A stretch of DNA of 25,504 nt from Lepidodermella squamata (taxonomy: Eukaryota > Gastrotricha): the NCBI GenBank assembly GCA_047495785.1, contig JBLDXI010000087.1, positions 1 to 25,504 of the forward strand. The letters run 5' to 3'. Shown piece after piece: positions 18,864-25,504 of this stretch; within the stretch, counting starts at the first letter, position 1; the number at the start of each line of letters is the position of its first letter. The notes under the pieces were generated by a model. It was not told where the DNA came from and searched no databases. It saw only the letters and a program-made list of their open reading frames with translations. A program made the translations under genes and the position numbers.

Positions 18864-20786
18864 CTATTTGCCCTTAAGAAACTGATTGAACGCGTTGCGG
18901 GTAGACATGAACTTGAAGACATCCTCCAGGAGGTAATACTCCGACTTCTCCTGTGACAATTCGTACGCGTATTTGACGAATTCCAGGGTTTGGTCTTCAT
19001 TCATAAACAGGCCTGCGATCGTGCGAATCTGCAACACCGACAGGCAGCGGTCCTTGGTCGACAGTTTTGCTGCAGTCATCATCTCATCCATGAAGTGCTT
19101 CGACTCAATTGCCTTGTAGGCCGCCTGAAACTGGGTAGTGTTCATCTCACAGGATGGCTGGGTTTCTTCTACCGTAACAATGGTGGGTACCGGGGTCGGC
19201 TCCGGAGTTGTAATGACCGGTGGCGGCGTGTTTGTAATGGTCTCGACGATCAGCGACGAGGTGCGATTGTCGAATGCTCTCGAAGCGATCAGATCGACGT
19301 TGGCTTCTGCTGTGAGCGAGTAACCTTTGAATCCATCGTCTTCGAAGAGTATCAGTCGAAGCCCATGAGGTACGGTAGCAGAACTGATCTTGTTGTCCCC
19401 TATGGTGAGATCTTTCAACGCATAACGGCCAACTGGCAATGTCTGCGATGCTCCGGAGAATCCGTCGGCATAGACAATCACGGCAGGACCTGAGGGCGCT
19501 GCTTCTTCAACAACTTCGGCAACAACGATCGACGATGTTTCATTGTTGAATGAACTGGACGAAAGAACATCAGTGCCCGTGTCACGCGTAAGTGTGAGAC
19601 TTCGCCCACCGAAGCGTTCGTCTTCATACAGAGTAACGGTCAATCCCTTTGGCACCCGTACGGATGACAACTGGTCGTTACCGATACCAAAGTCGTGACC
19701 CGGGTACCGACCGGGCAGCAATCTCGCTGATACGCCTCCATAATCGCCTTCATATACAGTCGCCATCAATAGGGCCTCTACCCAAACGGAAGAAGTAAGA
19801 TTATTGAAATTGTTTTCAACAAAGAAGGATGCCCTGGAATCCTGAGTGATGACAATCGACTTGCCCTCGAACGCGTCTCCGTCGTAGAGGGTCACCCGAA
19901 ATCCTTTGGGGACCTTGATCGACGACAGTTCGTCGTTGGCGATCCCAAGTTTGTCGCGACTGTATCTGCCTGGGGACAAGCTCATGGAAGGACTGGAAAA
20001 GTCGCCCTGGTACAAGATCGGCTCGGTTGGTTCCTGGATGACCGGATCGGCAACAGGGACGGTGGTTGTTGTGGTAGTTACGGTGGGCTCCGTCGTCACT
20101 ACGGGAGTAATGACCGGTGACTCTTTCTCTGTGGGCTGTTGTTTTACGATCGCCTGTTCTACAAGTATACTGGAAGTCTGGTCGTTAAACTTCTTACTGA
20201 TTAGCATGGCAGCCCGGGTGTCGGTCGTAAAGGAAACACTTCGTCCCTTGAAGCCGCCGTGCTCGTAAAGCGTGACCTTCATATTGGCAGGAATCTTTAA
20301 TGATGAAAGCTGGTCGTTGCCGACTTCACCGAGGTCGTTGACATCATAGCGACCAGCAACGAGGTTCTTGGACGCACCTGAGAAATCATTCTTGTAGATG
20401 ATAACGAAGGTGCCAGGTGCGGGTAACTCCGTTTCCGGTATCTTCTCTACGATGATAGAAATGTTCATGGTGATCTGTGCGAATCCCTTTGCTTCAAGTT
20501 GCGACTGCTTCGTATTCTCTGTGAGAGTTAACGAAGTGCCTTCGAAGTTGTCGCGTTCAAACAGGATCGCTCTCATGCCCGAAGGCACCTTGACAGACTT
20601 GACGGCCATGTTGCCGGCGCGCACGAGATACATATAGTCGTACTTGCCCGGTGCGAGTTCAAGCTTGTTCCCGGCGAAGTCATCTGAATACACGGTGACC
20701 TTGTCGTTTGAATTCTGGGCAATAGCTACAGAAGGATGCACACAGTACAAGCACAGGATGCAGACTGCGAGAAGGGTGATTCTCAT
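18864..20786 (-). CDS. Exported protein with five beta/gamma-crystallin domains and a C-terminal DUF4476 domain
   Basis: A 640-residue protein. I chose the start at 20786 because it puts the signal peptide (MRITLLAVCILCLYCVHPSVAIAQ) at the N-terminus; an ATG 17 codons upstream is possible but adds a polar leader. Five crystallin-type domains lie at about residues 28-115, 127-212, 257-340, 342-425 and 436-517. Domains 2 to 5 each carry two copies of the microbial calcium motif [ND][ND]xx[ST]S (157, 201, 284, 328, 370, 414, 464, 506); domain 1 lacks it. A Pro/Thr/Val linker separates domains 2 and 3. A second Pro-rich linker leads to DUF4476 (about 547-640, with AAKLSTKDRCLSVLQIRTI and LEFVKYAYELSQ). 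It probably binds calcium outside the cytoplasm (inference). It lies 61 bp after the M23 gene and may share its transcript. Confidence 0.9.
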   Translation of the reverse strand: MRITLLAVCILCLYCVHPSVAIAQNSNDKVTVYSDDFAGNKLELAPGKYDYMYLVRAGNMAVKSVKVPSGMRAILFERDNFEGTSLTLTENTKQSQLEAKGFAQITMNISIIVEKIPETELPAPGTFVIIYKNDFSGASKNLVAGRYDVNDLGEVGNDQLSSLKIPANMKVTLYEHGGFKGRSVSFTTDTRAAMLISKKFNDQTSSILVEQAIVKQQPTEKESPVITPVVTTEPTVTTTTTTVPVADPVIQEPTEPILYQGDFSSPSMSLSPGRYSRDKLGIANDELSSIKVPKGFRVTLYDGDAFEGKSIVITQDSRASFFVENNFNNLTSSVWVEALLMATVYEGDYGGVSARLLPGRYPGHDFGIGNDQLSSVRVPKGLTVTLYEDERFGGRSLTLTRDTGTDVLSSSSFNNETSSIVVAEVVEEAAPSGPAVIVYADGFSGASQTLPVGRYALKDLTIGDNKISSATVPHGLRLILFEDDGFKGYSLTAEANVDLIASRAFDNRTSSLIVETITNTPPPVITTPEPTPVPTIVTVEETQPSCEMNTTQFQAAYKAIESKHFMDEMMTAAKLSTKDRCLSVLQIRTIAGLFMNEDQTLEFVKYAYELSQEKSEYYLLEDVFKFMSTRNAFNQFLKGK

Positions 20787-20847
20787 GGAGAGGGTTTTTA
20801 GGTTAACTAAGGTAATCTTATTTCCGGAAACATGCATTCACTGAGTC

Positions 20848-21459
20848 CTATGGCCCTTGCTTCAGGAAAACGAGAGGGTTGTAAAAGTGCTTCTGCAACT
20901 CTGCCTCGGTGTGACACATCAGGGTGTAGGAAACATAGTGACGGGTCGGTGTCCTTCTATCCGGAGCAAGTTTCATGGGTGAGCTCCTGAGTACCTCGAA
21001 GTGAAAGTGATCGAACTGCCAGCCAAATCGATTGAGTTCGTCCTTGTTCATGAACCGGGCAATGACGGTTTTCGGATTCACCGGATCACCCGGCTTCACA
21101 CGTATTCCTGCAACATGTTCGTAGACGGTCCAGAACCTGGTTTGATTCAGTTCGTGGGCAATGATGACTTGTGCATACGGCCCATCGTTGCGGGTACTGA
21201 TCACAACGCCGTCGGTAATGGGAAGAATGGGCTCTTCCTTATAGTTGGCTCCAGGCCTGGCGATGTCGATCCCCGTGTGAAGATGAGCGGGTACCGTTTT
21301 GCGTGCCTTGCGCGGTAGTCCAAATTGACCAATATCAGTGAGGCGCAATGTACCAGTCGATCGGCGGTTTTCGGCGTGAACAGGAAGCAAAGGAAGTGGA
21401 TCACCAGGACCGAATGCGAGGGAGAAAAGAACGAGTGGAGCAATCGGGAGTGCGAGCAT
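20848..21459 (-). CDS. M23 family (LytM-type) metallopeptidase
   Basis: A 203-residue secreted zinc peptidase of the M23 family, which usually cuts peptidoglycan cross-bridges or activates other cell wall enzymes. A hydrophobic leader (MLALPIAPLVLFSLAFG) directs export. The family motifs are complete: HTGID at residues 61-65 (first His and Asp ligands) and HFHFE at 151-155 (HxH). Between them are the usual core elements VVISTRNDGPYAQVIIAHE, VYEHVAGIRVKPGDPV and KTVIARF. All zinc ligands are present, so the enzyme is probably active. It lies 38 bp downstream of the uncharacterised gene at 21498, with an inverted repeat in the gap, and upstream of the crystallin gene. Confidence 0.88.
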   Translation of the reverse strand: MLALPIAPLVLFSLAFGPGDPLPLLPVHAENRRSTGTLRLTDIGQFGLPRKARKTVPAHLHTGIDIARPGANYKEEPILPITDGVVISTRNDGPYAQVIIAHELNQTRFWTVYEHVAGIRVKPGDPVNPKTVIARFMNKDELNRFGWQFDHFHFEVLRSSPMKLAPDRRTPTRHYVSYTLMCHTEAELQKHFYNPLVFLKQGP

Positions 21460-21466
21460 AATTTCC

Positions 21467-21493
21467 TGCCAGGATATCCTTCAATCCCTGGCA
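21467..21493 (-). promoter_or_regulatory. Inverted repeat in the gap before the M23 gene
   Basis: A perfect 7-bp stem, TGCCAGG (21467-21473) with CCTGGCA (21487-21493) and a 13-nt loop, fills the 38-bp gap between the upstream stop codon and the M23 start. There is no T-run, so it is unlikely to be a full terminator. It could tune mRNA processing or translation of the M23 gene. Confidence 0.35.
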
Positions 21494-21497
21494 ACTC

Positions 21498-22508
21498 CTA
21501 AAGTTCCATTGGGGCACCCGAACTTCCAAAACCCAGGCCCAGGTAGTTCTTGATGAGCTCGACCGCCATCCCTCCTATGGTGTTGACTGTGATGTCACCG
21601 AGACCCTTGGTGAGTGTTTGTTTTACCGTGTCCAGTTTTTTGACTGGATCCTGACCTGCCTTTTCCTCCCTGACCAACTTGATAAGTTCCTGAATGAGGG
21701 CACGATCGATTTCCAGATCATCCAACCTTCGTTCCAGTTCCGGAAGATTTCCCTGGACCTTCACCCGGATATCAACCGGGTTTACAAAAACATTCAACTG
21801 CTGCGAAGGTGACGCAGGCTGAACGTGGGCACGGGAGTCATGAGCTCCCGAAGCCTGTCCGCTTTTCTTCGAATTTCGTTTCGATCGCATGAGCTCGATC
21901 TCTCGCTTAATGCTATCCTGAACTTCCGGCGTCATCGACTCAAAAATAAGATTGACATCCTTATCTAATCGTAGGTCGAGGCCCGTCACGTGATATTCCT
22001 TCTTATTCGATATTTTCTGAAATGCCAACTGACTGGGAAAAGCCTGGCATGTAAGTTTTATTTTCTTGTGATGTGCACGTCTCAGATCTTTGTGAACGAA
22101 TGTAACGATCTCTATCTGGTGGTTTTTTCCGTGCCGCTCAAAGAAAGCGCCAGGATACACACGTACCAGTTTGTACTCAGATGACCAGTAGTCGATAATC
22201 CCGAGTTCAATCGAAAGATCCACGTAATTGTTCATAAACTTGATCAACCCGCTCTTGACCTGCTTGGGGTTAACGTCGTAACTAATCTCCATCCGATCAA
22301 TTCTCTCGCTGAGCGACATGCCGCTCAAAAAGTGTCCCTTTGAAACGTCAATAAACGCGATGTTGTGGAAATACACGAAAAAGTTGTCGGGATCGAACGC
22401 AGCAAGCTCCGCCAGTTGCCAAAGCCTTTCGCGCAGCACCGTGAGTTTGAACGGGTCCAGTTCCGTAGTCACTTCAATTCGAAAGCCAAGATACGTCTCT
22501 ATATTCAT
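21498..22508 (-). CDS. Uncharacterised protein, 336 residues, with amphipathic C-terminal tail
   Basis: I do not recognise this protein. The start at 22508 (MNIETYLGFRIEV) is preferred. The longer ORF start at 22538 lies within a strong hairpin, so it is probably upstream of the ribosome landing site. There is no signal peptide, so it is likely cytoplasmic. Residues 1-220 form a mixed alpha/beta globular region (FRIEVTTELDP, NNFVYFHNIAFIDVSKGH-like strands, YKLVRVYPGAFFERHGK, IEIVTFVHKDL). A basic, low-complexity linker follows (RSKRNSKKSGQASGAHDSRAH), then a beta strand pair (NVFVNPVDIRVKV). The end is a helical module (LPELERRLDDLEIDRALIQELIKLVREEK) with a Gly-rich amphipathic helix (GGMAVELIKNYLG). 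That tail resembles in outline the terminal helices of some bacterial conflict-system proteins (impression only). It shares a promoter/leader design with the divergent operon at 22831. Confidence 0.75.
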   Translation of the reverse strand: MNIETYLGFRIEVTTELDPFKLTVLRERLWQLAELAAFDPDNFFVYFHNIAFIDVSKGHFLSGMSLSERIDRMEISYDVNPKQVKSGLIKFMNNYVDLSIELGIIDYWSSEYKLVRVYPGAFFERHGKNHQIEIVTFVHKDLRRAHHKKIKLTCQAFPSQLAFQKISNKKEYHVTGLDLRLDKDVNLIFESMTPEVQDSIKREIELMRSKRNSKKSGQASGAHDSRAHVQPASPSQQLNVFVNPVDIRVKVQGNLPELERRLDDLEIDRALIQELIKLVREEKAGQDPVKKLDTVKQTLTKGLGDITVNTIGGMAVELIKNYLGLGFGSSGAPMEL

Positions 22509-22527
22509 GATGATCCGGGTACAATGG

Positions 22528-22570
22528 AAAAAGCCCACGCTCCTTCCTTTCGTAGAAAGAGCAATGGGCT
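22528..22570 (-). promoter_or_regulatory. Terminator-like leader hairpin before the 21498 gene
   Basis: In the direction of transcription the leader has the arm AGCCCATTGCTC (22570-22559), an inner CTTTC-TAC-GAAAG mini-stem, the return arm GAGCGTGGGCT (22542-22532), then a run of five T ending at 22528. The start codon is 19 nt further on. No gene runs into this site from upstream, so it is a leader hairpin rather than the end of another gene. It could act as an attenuator. Its design matches the hairpin before the divergent gene at 22831. Confidence 0.55.
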
Positions 22571-22574
22571 CAGT

Positions 22575-22582
22575 TAAAGATA
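22575..22582 (-). promoter_or_regulatory. -7-like box of the 21498 gene
   Basis: On the minus strand this reads TATCTTTA, one base off TAnnTTTG, with a TTGG about 20-21 nt upstream as a possible -33 element. Transcription from it would begin almost exactly at the base of the leader hairpin. The context TTATCTTTAaCTgAG is nearly the same as at 22761-22775 on the other strand. Confidence 0.5.
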
Positions 22583-22761
22583 AATATTGATACCGGATCG
22601 CTCCAACAAAACCTGGATGTTGTTTTTCGGGCCTATTGAAAATATCCAGATCAACCTTGCAACTACCTAAATTCCGGCATGTGTACCTCCCCGAAAACCG
22701 GTAGTCTAAATTACCTCTTCACTTTACGTGTCTATACTGGCAAATTCCCGTAGCTATTCCT

Positions 22762-22769
22762 TATCTTTA
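22762..22769 (+). promoter_or_regulatory. -7-like box of the membrane protein/amidohydrolase operon
   Basis: This reads TATCTTTA on the plus strand, the same octamer as at 22575-22582 on the minus strand. A CTGG at 21 nt upstream is a weaker -33 counterpart. The expected transcription start is at about 22775-22777, the foot of the leader hairpin. Confidence 0.5.
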
Positions 22770-22775
22770 GCTAAG

Positions 22776-22817
22776 AGCCCTTGCCGGATACAGAACTGTC
22801 CGGCAAAGGGCTTTTTT
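22776..22817 (+). promoter_or_regulatory. Terminator-like leader hairpin before the 22831 gene
   Basis: AGCCCTTGCCGGA (22776-22788) pairs with TCCGGCAAAGGGCT (22799-22812), a stem of about 13 bp with one bulged A and a 10-nt loop, followed by six T. The ATG is 13 nt after the T-run. By form it is a strong intrinsic terminator for rightward transcription, yet no rightward gene precedes it, so it must lie in the leader of the operon it precedes or end a very short RNA. Confidence 0.6.
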
Positions 22818-22830
22818 ATTTACACCCACT

Positions 22831-23856
22831 ATGGACATACTTAACAATCCTACTGTTGAAGTAGTACTGAGCCTTATCGTTACATGGGCTCTGTTTGCCA
22901 TCCTTTGCAGCTTCGGCCATGAGATCATTGCCGAGATCATCGCCGAACGTGGCCGATTTCTGAAAAAGAAGATTCACGATCAATTGGTCGACCGTCCCAA
23001 CCGTGTAAACTGGGCAACGGCGCTGTACAACCATGGTTCCATCGATCTCCTGAGTCGCGCGGACAATAAGCCAAGTTCCGATATTCCTGCGAAGCTCTTC
23101 GCTGAAGTGATCGTCGAGAATGTGGCCACATCGCAACTCGTACAGATGCACATCCGCGGGCCGCTGGGCGACAATGCCACTCCGGAAGAAAGAGCGTTCC
23201 GGGAAACATACAAGAAGATTCCGTACCAGAACCAGGTGTTGAGGGATTTCAAGGCCGCCACCATGGTGCTGAAGCCAAGCGATGTGATGACGATGTACAA
23301 GCAGGCGCTGGCTTCGGCGGAACTCCGGGCGGGCTCGGCACAAGCTCCAGAGTTTGAGGCTAACGTATACAAATACCTGATCGAGAATATATGCAATTGG
23401 TACGACTCATTTTCGGGACGTATGTCGGCCTGGTACAAGAAGCGCACCCGGATGCGCCTGTTCCTCATGGGTATATTCGTGGCTGGCTTGTTTCAGATCG
23501 ACTCGATCCAGCTGTACCAGTTCTACCGCAGCCAGCCCGAAGCACGCGCTACCGTCATCCAGTACTTTAAGGAGAACATTGATGAACTTGAGCAGAAGTA
23601 TGTAAACGACACTACTTCCGATGCGCAACATCGTAAAGAACTGTACGACGAATTCAAGAGAGAGATGTCGGCTGTCTCCAAGTCGATCGACCTTCCCATT
23701 GGATGGGATAAAGCCGACCTCGATCGGCCAGATCGCGAACCTTACTGGTCGTGGATAGCCAAAATCCTTGGCATCCTTCTCACGGCACTCGCCGGAAGTT
23801 ACGGCGCCCCCTTCTGGTTCGAACTATTCAGAAAATTCACTCAACGTAAATCCTGA
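22831..23856 (+). CDS. Three-TM membrane protein of unknown function, first gene of an operon with an amidohydrolase
   Basis: A 341-residue membrane protein with no signal peptide. Predicted helices are at about residues 9-29 (VEVVLSLIVTWALFAILCSFG), 208-228 (RLFLMGIFVAGLFQIDSIQLY) and 310-332 (IAKILGILLTALAGSYGAPFW). The first helix leads into a long soluble region of about 180 residues. A charged helical, possibly coiled-coil, segment (NIDELEQKYVNDTTSDAQHRKELYDEFKREM) lies between helices 2 and 3. The motifs SAWYKKRTRM, LPIGWDKAD and SYGAPFWFELF recall a widespread family of uncharacterised bacterial proteins with WYKRRT, LPLGW and GAPFWFD motifs (from memory). It ends 6 bp before the amidohydrolase ATG, so the two are co-transcribed. 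A platform or anchor for the hydrolase is one possible role (inference). Confidence 0.82.
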   Translation: MDILNNPTVEVVLSLIVTWALFAILCSFGHEIIAEIIAERGRFLKKKIHDQLVDRPNRVNWATALYNHGSIDLLSRADNKPSSDIPAKLFAEVIVENVATSQLVQMHIRGPLGDNATPEERAFRETYKKIPYQNQVLRDFKAATMVLKPSDVMTMYKQALASAELRAGSAQAPEFEANVYKYLIENICNWYDSFSGRMSAWYKKRTRMRLFLMGIFVAGLFQIDSIQLYQFYRSQPEARATVIQYFKENIDELEQKYVNDTTSDAQHRKELYDEFKREMSAVSKSIDLPIGWDKADLDRPDREPYWSWIAKILGILLTALAGSYGAPFWFELFRKFTQRKS

Positions 23857-23862
23857 CATAAC

Positions 23863-25170
23863 ATGCAGTATTACAACGTCCACACGCATACCTTCAGCAC
23901 ATACGACTTGCCGGAGGACTTCCTGAAGCTCTATCTTCCCTCCTTCATCGCTACGCCGGTGGATGCCATCACCGATACGAAGGTGGGTTCCTTTATTGTC
24001 CGGGGTTTGCTGAGCACCTTAGGCGGCAATGGAGGCAGACGCTATGCGGACTTCCTTCATGTAGGTAAGAGCAGGACACAGAAGGAGGTATTTGAAATCC
24101 TCATGGACTCGGTGGCCGACGATCCGAGCATGCGACACATCGCGCTCACCCTGGACATGGAGCACATTGGGGCAGGTCCCTCCAAGACCCTTTTTGCAGG
24201 ACAGGTGGAAGACATTCTGAACCTCAAGAAGGAATACGATGACAACCTGCTCATTTTCCTGGGTGTAGATCCACGCTGGAAAGGGACAGGCACCGATATC
24301 CGCAAAACGGTTGAAGGCTACTTTAACACCAAACTGTACGTCAACGAGCTCAAACAAGTCAACCCCTTCGTAGGACTGAAGCTGTATCCAAGCACCGGCT
24401 TCTATGTGTTCGACGAAAAACTGAAGGAGACCCTCCAATGGGCTGCAGATAATGGGGTGCCCGTGATGAGTCACTGCAGCTACCTGGGTGGAGTCTTCAA
24501 TAACGTGGAGAAAGCGATCCGCAACGCGCTCAATCCGCGAAACGTGTACGACAACGGGGCGGTCTATTCGCAGGCCGGTTATATCAAGAAGAACAAGTTC
24601 TTCCGGAAGCTGGTGAACACCAACACCTCGCGGAACAACCTGATGACGTGTTCCTATTTCCTGGAGCCCAGCACCTACGAATACCTCTTCCGTTATTTCG
24701 AGCGGCAGTTCAATGAATTTGAAAGAAGGAACGATCCTCTGAAGATCTGCATGGCCCACTTCGGTGGAGGCAACCAGGTGGAGGTAGCTGTGCTTGGCAC
24801 AGATGGTCGCAAGAAGCCAGATCAGGAAGAATTGACTCCCTACGGGGTTACCGGTGCTAACTGGTATCGTAAGATTCAACAGTTGCTTACCCAGTATAGG
24901 GGTGCGTATACGGACATCTCCTATGCAGTTTCCAACCCCGATCTCTTCGATGCATTCCACAGCGACGTGAACAATCCGGACTATGGCGACCGCGTGATGT
25001 TCGGTACCGACTTCTTTATGACGGAGCGCGTGCGCAGACACAACGAAGTGTACGAAGCGTTCAAATCGTTCGCAGTGAACAAGGATCTCAGTAACTACCC
25101 GGGTACGAAGCTATGGGATAAAGTAGCTGGAACTAATGTCGAGAGATATCTGAGGAGTGCGTATTTCTGA
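23863..25170 (+). CDS. Amidohydrolase-superfamily (amidohydrolase-2-like) metal-dependent hydrolase
   Basis: A 435-residue cytoplasmic TIM-barrel hydrolase. The metal-binding residues appear in the expected order: HTH at residues 7-9 on strand 1, a lysine in GLKLYP (about 173), histidines in MSHCS (about 202) and MAHFGGG (about 297), and the aspartate in FGTDFF (about 381). This pattern fits the COG2159-like branch, whose members hydrolyse or decarboxylate small substrates. It has extra segments compared with a minimal family member, for example the region near NPRNVYDNGAVYSQAGYIKKNKFFRKLVNTNTS between the two histidine strands. There is no leader peptide. It follows the membrane protein by 6 bp in one operon. 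The substrate is unknown. The frame is intact, and its stretch of the contig shows no frame breaks. Confidence 0.88.
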   Translation: MQYYNVHTHTFSTYDLPEDFLKLYLPSFIATPVDAITDTKVGSFIVRGLLSTLGGNGGRRYADFLHVGKSRTQKEVFEILMDSVADDPSMRHIALTLDMEHIGAGPSKTLFAGQVEDILNLKKEYDDNLLIFLGVDPRWKGTGTDIRKTVEGYFNTKLYVNELKQVNPFVGLKLYPSTGFYVFDEKLKETLQWAADNGVPVMSHCSYLGGVFNNVEKAIRNALNPRNVYDNGAVYSQAGYIKKNKFFRKLVNTNTSRNNLMTCSYFLEPSTYEYLFRYFERQFNEFERRNDPLKICMAHFGGGNQVEVAVLGTDGRKKPDQEELTPYGVTGANWYRKIQQLLTQYRGAYTDISYAVSNPDLFDAFHSDVNNPDYGDRVMFGTDFFMTERVRRHNEVYEAFKSFAVNKDLSNYPGTKLWDKVAGTNVERYLRSAYF

Positions 25171-25255
25171 CCTGTTGTAAATTTTTGTGAGGTGCAGGAT
25201 TGGAGAAAACAATAATCAGGTTGTTGTCTATATTTAGGCCACAATTCTAATTCAT

Positions 25256-25504
25256 ATGCTACGGCTACTTCTGATTTCCGCCCTCACCCTGTCGGTACTC
25301 TTTTCAAACGCACAGCAGATTAACGAACCGAAAGGTATTCCGGAATGGTCGCAGCCCTACGAACCGTTTCGGGTTGTCGGGAATATCTACTACGTTGGCA
25401 CCTACGATCTTGCCTGCTACCTGATCACCACCCCGAAGGGGCATGTGTTGATCAACACCGGGCTTGCCGCTTCCCTCGATCCCATCCACTCTCACGAGAT
25501 GTGT
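25256..25504 (+). CDS. Subclass B3 metallo-beta-lactamase-like protein, 5' end only
   Basis: The first 77 or so codons of an exported metallo-beta-lactamase-fold protein. The leader MLRLLLISALTLSVLFSNAQ is followed by EWSQPYEPFRVVGNIYYVG, TYDLACYLITTPKGHVLINTGLA. That run (W.QP..PFR..GN.YYVGT..L..YLI.T..GH.LI.TG) is characteristic of subclass B3 enzymes, with Asn in place of the more common Asp in LI[DN]TG, as in several Bacteroidota relatives. The zinc ligands (HxHxDH) lie past the window end and cannot be checked, so activity is unproven. The last 16-17 bases are a library barcode, so the final residues IHSHEMC are partly artefact and authentic sequence stops at about 25487. Confidence 0.85.
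   Translation, partial: MLRLLLISALTLSVLFSNAQQINEPKGIPEWSQPYEPFRVVGNIYYVGTYDLACYLITTPKGHVLINTGLAASLDPIHSHEMC
25489..25504 (-). other. Sequencing barcode remnant at the window end
   Basis: The last 16 bases, CTCTCACGAGATGTGT, are the exact reverse complement of the 16-mer at 10285, 11983 and 18455, and are preceded by A (the complement of the T that follows the others). This is the arrangement at the 3' end of a barcoded insert, so the contig ends at a read end. Confidence 0.92.

Noticed and set aside
22508-22538. Upstream start at 22538 (MGFFHCTRII) for the uncharacterised minus-strand gene
   Set aside because: It would begin within the leader hairpin, and its extra residues look non-conserved; the ATG at 22508 lies just after the T-run.
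24019-25041. 340-residue minus-strand ORF opposite the amidohydrolase
   Set aside because: The plus-strand amidohydrolase has all its metal motifs in order; the antisense product has no recognisable family pattern.
10285-25504. Reading the repeated ACACATCTCGTGAGAG string as an attachment site, regulator box or phase-variation element
   Set aside because: It is identical to the base at all four sites, lies inside coding regions of unrelated genes, ends the window exactly, and matches a known library barcode from memory.
1-25504. tRNA, rRNA, insertion sequence or phage genes
   Set aside because: I found no cloverleaf-like or rRNA-like sequence, no transposase or integrase ORF, and no terminal inverted repeats.

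Overview
The window looks like a chromosomal stretch from a Bacteroidota bacterium, most likely a Cytophagales-type gliding/soil lineage. The evidence is a type IX secretion (T9SS) C-terminal sorting domain on a giant repeat protein, DUF2911 and DUF4476 proteins, TAnnTTTG-type -7 promoter boxes, a Bacteroidota-style subclass B3 metallo-beta-lactamase start, and little sign of Shine-Dalgarno sequences. The species cannot be named from the sequence.

Layout. Position 3-497 (+) is the 3' end of a caspase-like peptidase gene. From 531 to 22508 every gene is on the minus strand. Read in the direction of transcription these are: an uncharacterised gene (22508-21498), an M23 peptidase and a five-domain beta/gamma-crystallin + DUF4476 protein; a giant T9SS-sorted beta-repeat adhesin-like gene (18544-10721); a DoxX-like membrane protein (10648-10260); a 103-bp tandem repeat region; an M48 metalloprotease overlapping an exported 520-residue protein; a DUF2911/TPR protein; a small exported protein; and a tightly coupled trio of PIG-L deacetylase, 45-residue membrane peptide and sodium:solute symporter. 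From 22831 the strand flips to +: a three-TM membrane protein, an amidohydrolase, and the 5' end of a subclass B3 metallo-beta-lactamase cut by the window end.

Two things stand out. First, a 16-nt string, ACACATCTCGTGAGAG, always followed by T, occurs at 10285, 11983 and 18455 and in reverse complement as the last 16 bases. From memory it equals a PacBio multiplexing barcode (bc1003). It overwrites coding sequence roughly base for base, and frameshift density changes from one inter-barcode segment to the next. The contig therefore appears to be tiled from individual, untrimmed and unpolished long reads. The broken genes (symporter, PIG-L, DUF2911, M48, DoxX, giant adhesin) are probably intact in the organism.

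Second, the divergent intergenic region 22509-22830 carries two near-matching control modules, one per strand. Each has a TATCTTTA -7-like box, then a GAGCCC...GGGC hairpin with a T-run, then the start codon within about 20 nt. They link the uncharacterised gene at 22508-21498 (and perhaps its M23 and crystallin neighbours) to the membrane protein/amidohydrolase pair on the other strand. This is the best candidate in the window for an undescribed co-regulated system; its function is unknown.
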